Assembly: GCA_017996175.1 (NCBI GenBank)
Contig: JAGOHK010000034.1
Location: 1-42,570, forward strand
DNA: 42,570 bases
DNA from: Leptospiraceae bacterium
GTDB taxonomy: Bacteria; Spirochaetota; Leptospiria; Leptospirales; Leptospiraceae
Direction: 5' to 3'
Below the pieces are notes generated by a model. That model was not told the DNA's origin and ran no database searches. It was given only the letters and a program-made list of their open reading frames with translations. Within the stretch, counting starts at the first letter, position 1; each line of letters starts with the position of its first letter. Both the position numbers and the translations under genes were made by a program. Below, one piece after another: positions 42,324-42,570 of this stretch.

Positions 42324-42541
42324 CGTTAAGCGTAGCCGACGTGCGGTGGCAATGGGAGGGGCATGTCTCCGAGACTACCTACACGGTGCATATTGCGTGC
42401 CACATCAGTTCGTGGCGCGTAATATGCGTTATCCTTCTTAGAGCAAAAAAGTCAGACAAGAACAGTATAACAGTCTCGGAGCAAGAGAGTGGACAGCATC
42501 CGAGTTAGTCCGCTCTCGCAGTGGCTCACGCTTAGTTATGT
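42318..42541 (+). repeat. attC-like structured element D
   Basis: Left box gcataac (42318-42324), right box gttatgt (42535-42541). L boxes gcgtagcc (42330-42337) and ggctcacgc (42523-42531) pair with one unpaired extra base, a feature of attC sites. H1 gacgtgc/gcatgtc (42338-42367), P2 ctccgagact (42367-42376) with agtctcggag (42472-42481), P4 gcatatt/aatatgc (42388-42427), P3 gagagtggac (42485-42494) with gtccgctctc (42508-42517). Sequence identity with A-C is low outside short loop motifs, yet every stem is preserved. Confidence 0.8.
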
Positions 42542-42570
42542 GTCCGTGCTGCGATCGCAACAAGGACAAA

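Noticed and set aside
36410..42541. CRISPR array
   Set aside because: The repeats are hundreds of bases long, differ in sequence, and are separated by whole genes, not by short unique spacers.

Overview
Organism. The window is AT-rich and fits a member of the Leptospiraceae (Spirochaetes). The clues are a DUF1564 protein (a family I know essentially from Leptospira) at 25485-25985, lipoprotein signals of the LLLEC/LLISSC type, two very large membrane SpoIIE phosphatases with TPR tails, and unlinked short operons. No rRNA or tRNA gene was recognised. A species assignment is not possible from this alone.

Layout. (1) 1-7.5 kb is a defence locus: a type I restriction-modification operon on the minus strand (hsdM at 4013-6154, hsdS running off the left edge). 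Between M and S it has acquired an Xre-ImmA/IrrE + PIN pair, a truncated YhcG (DUF1016_N) gene, an orphan antitoxin-like gene, a GxxExxY gene and dyad repeats. Divergent from hsdM is a DUF1016_N protein whose C-terminus is a staphylococcal-nuclease-type domain. (2) 8.4-29.2 kb is mostly ordinary chromosome: an alkyltransferase-like protein coupled to thiD; a fused circularly permuted ATP-grasp/alpha-E protein coupled to a transglutaminase; a two-component cluster whose sensor kinase has decayed; coaX-birA; two tandem SpoIIE phosphatases; a hypothetical protein; a lipoprotein; DUF1564; and gcvP. (3) 29.2-35.6 kb is a mobile scrapyard: an IS66 remnant, a short IS256-type element with inverted ends, a DUF433/DUF5615 toxin-antitoxin pair between direct repeats, and an intact-looking IS3-family element that truncates a gene. 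(4) 32.9-42.57 kb is an array of cassettes separated by very large, folded, attC-like elements.

Main discovery. Four elements (36410-36885, 38483-38959, 41133-41433, 42318-42541), plus a half copy at 32871-33059, share one branched fold: outer R and L boxes, hairpin H1, stem P2 enclosing hairpin P4, and hairpin P3. The stems change sequence between copies but keep pairing. The outermost boxes have the integron core pattern RYYYAAC...GTTRRRY. The complementarity follows the two ends of the same cassette rather than the two ends of the same element in the array, which is what integron-style recombination at the core site predicts. The core parts are about 210-300 bp, far longer than the usual 60-150 bp of attC sites, and are multi-branched with conserved loops. 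Cassette cargo is a complete putative type II restriction-modification pair, a DUF488-ASCH fusion, a DUF4240 protein coupled to a GIY-YIG-like domain, and small secreted or lipid-anchored proteins. No integrase is visible, so this is either a cluster of attC lacking integrase or the distal part of a larger integron.
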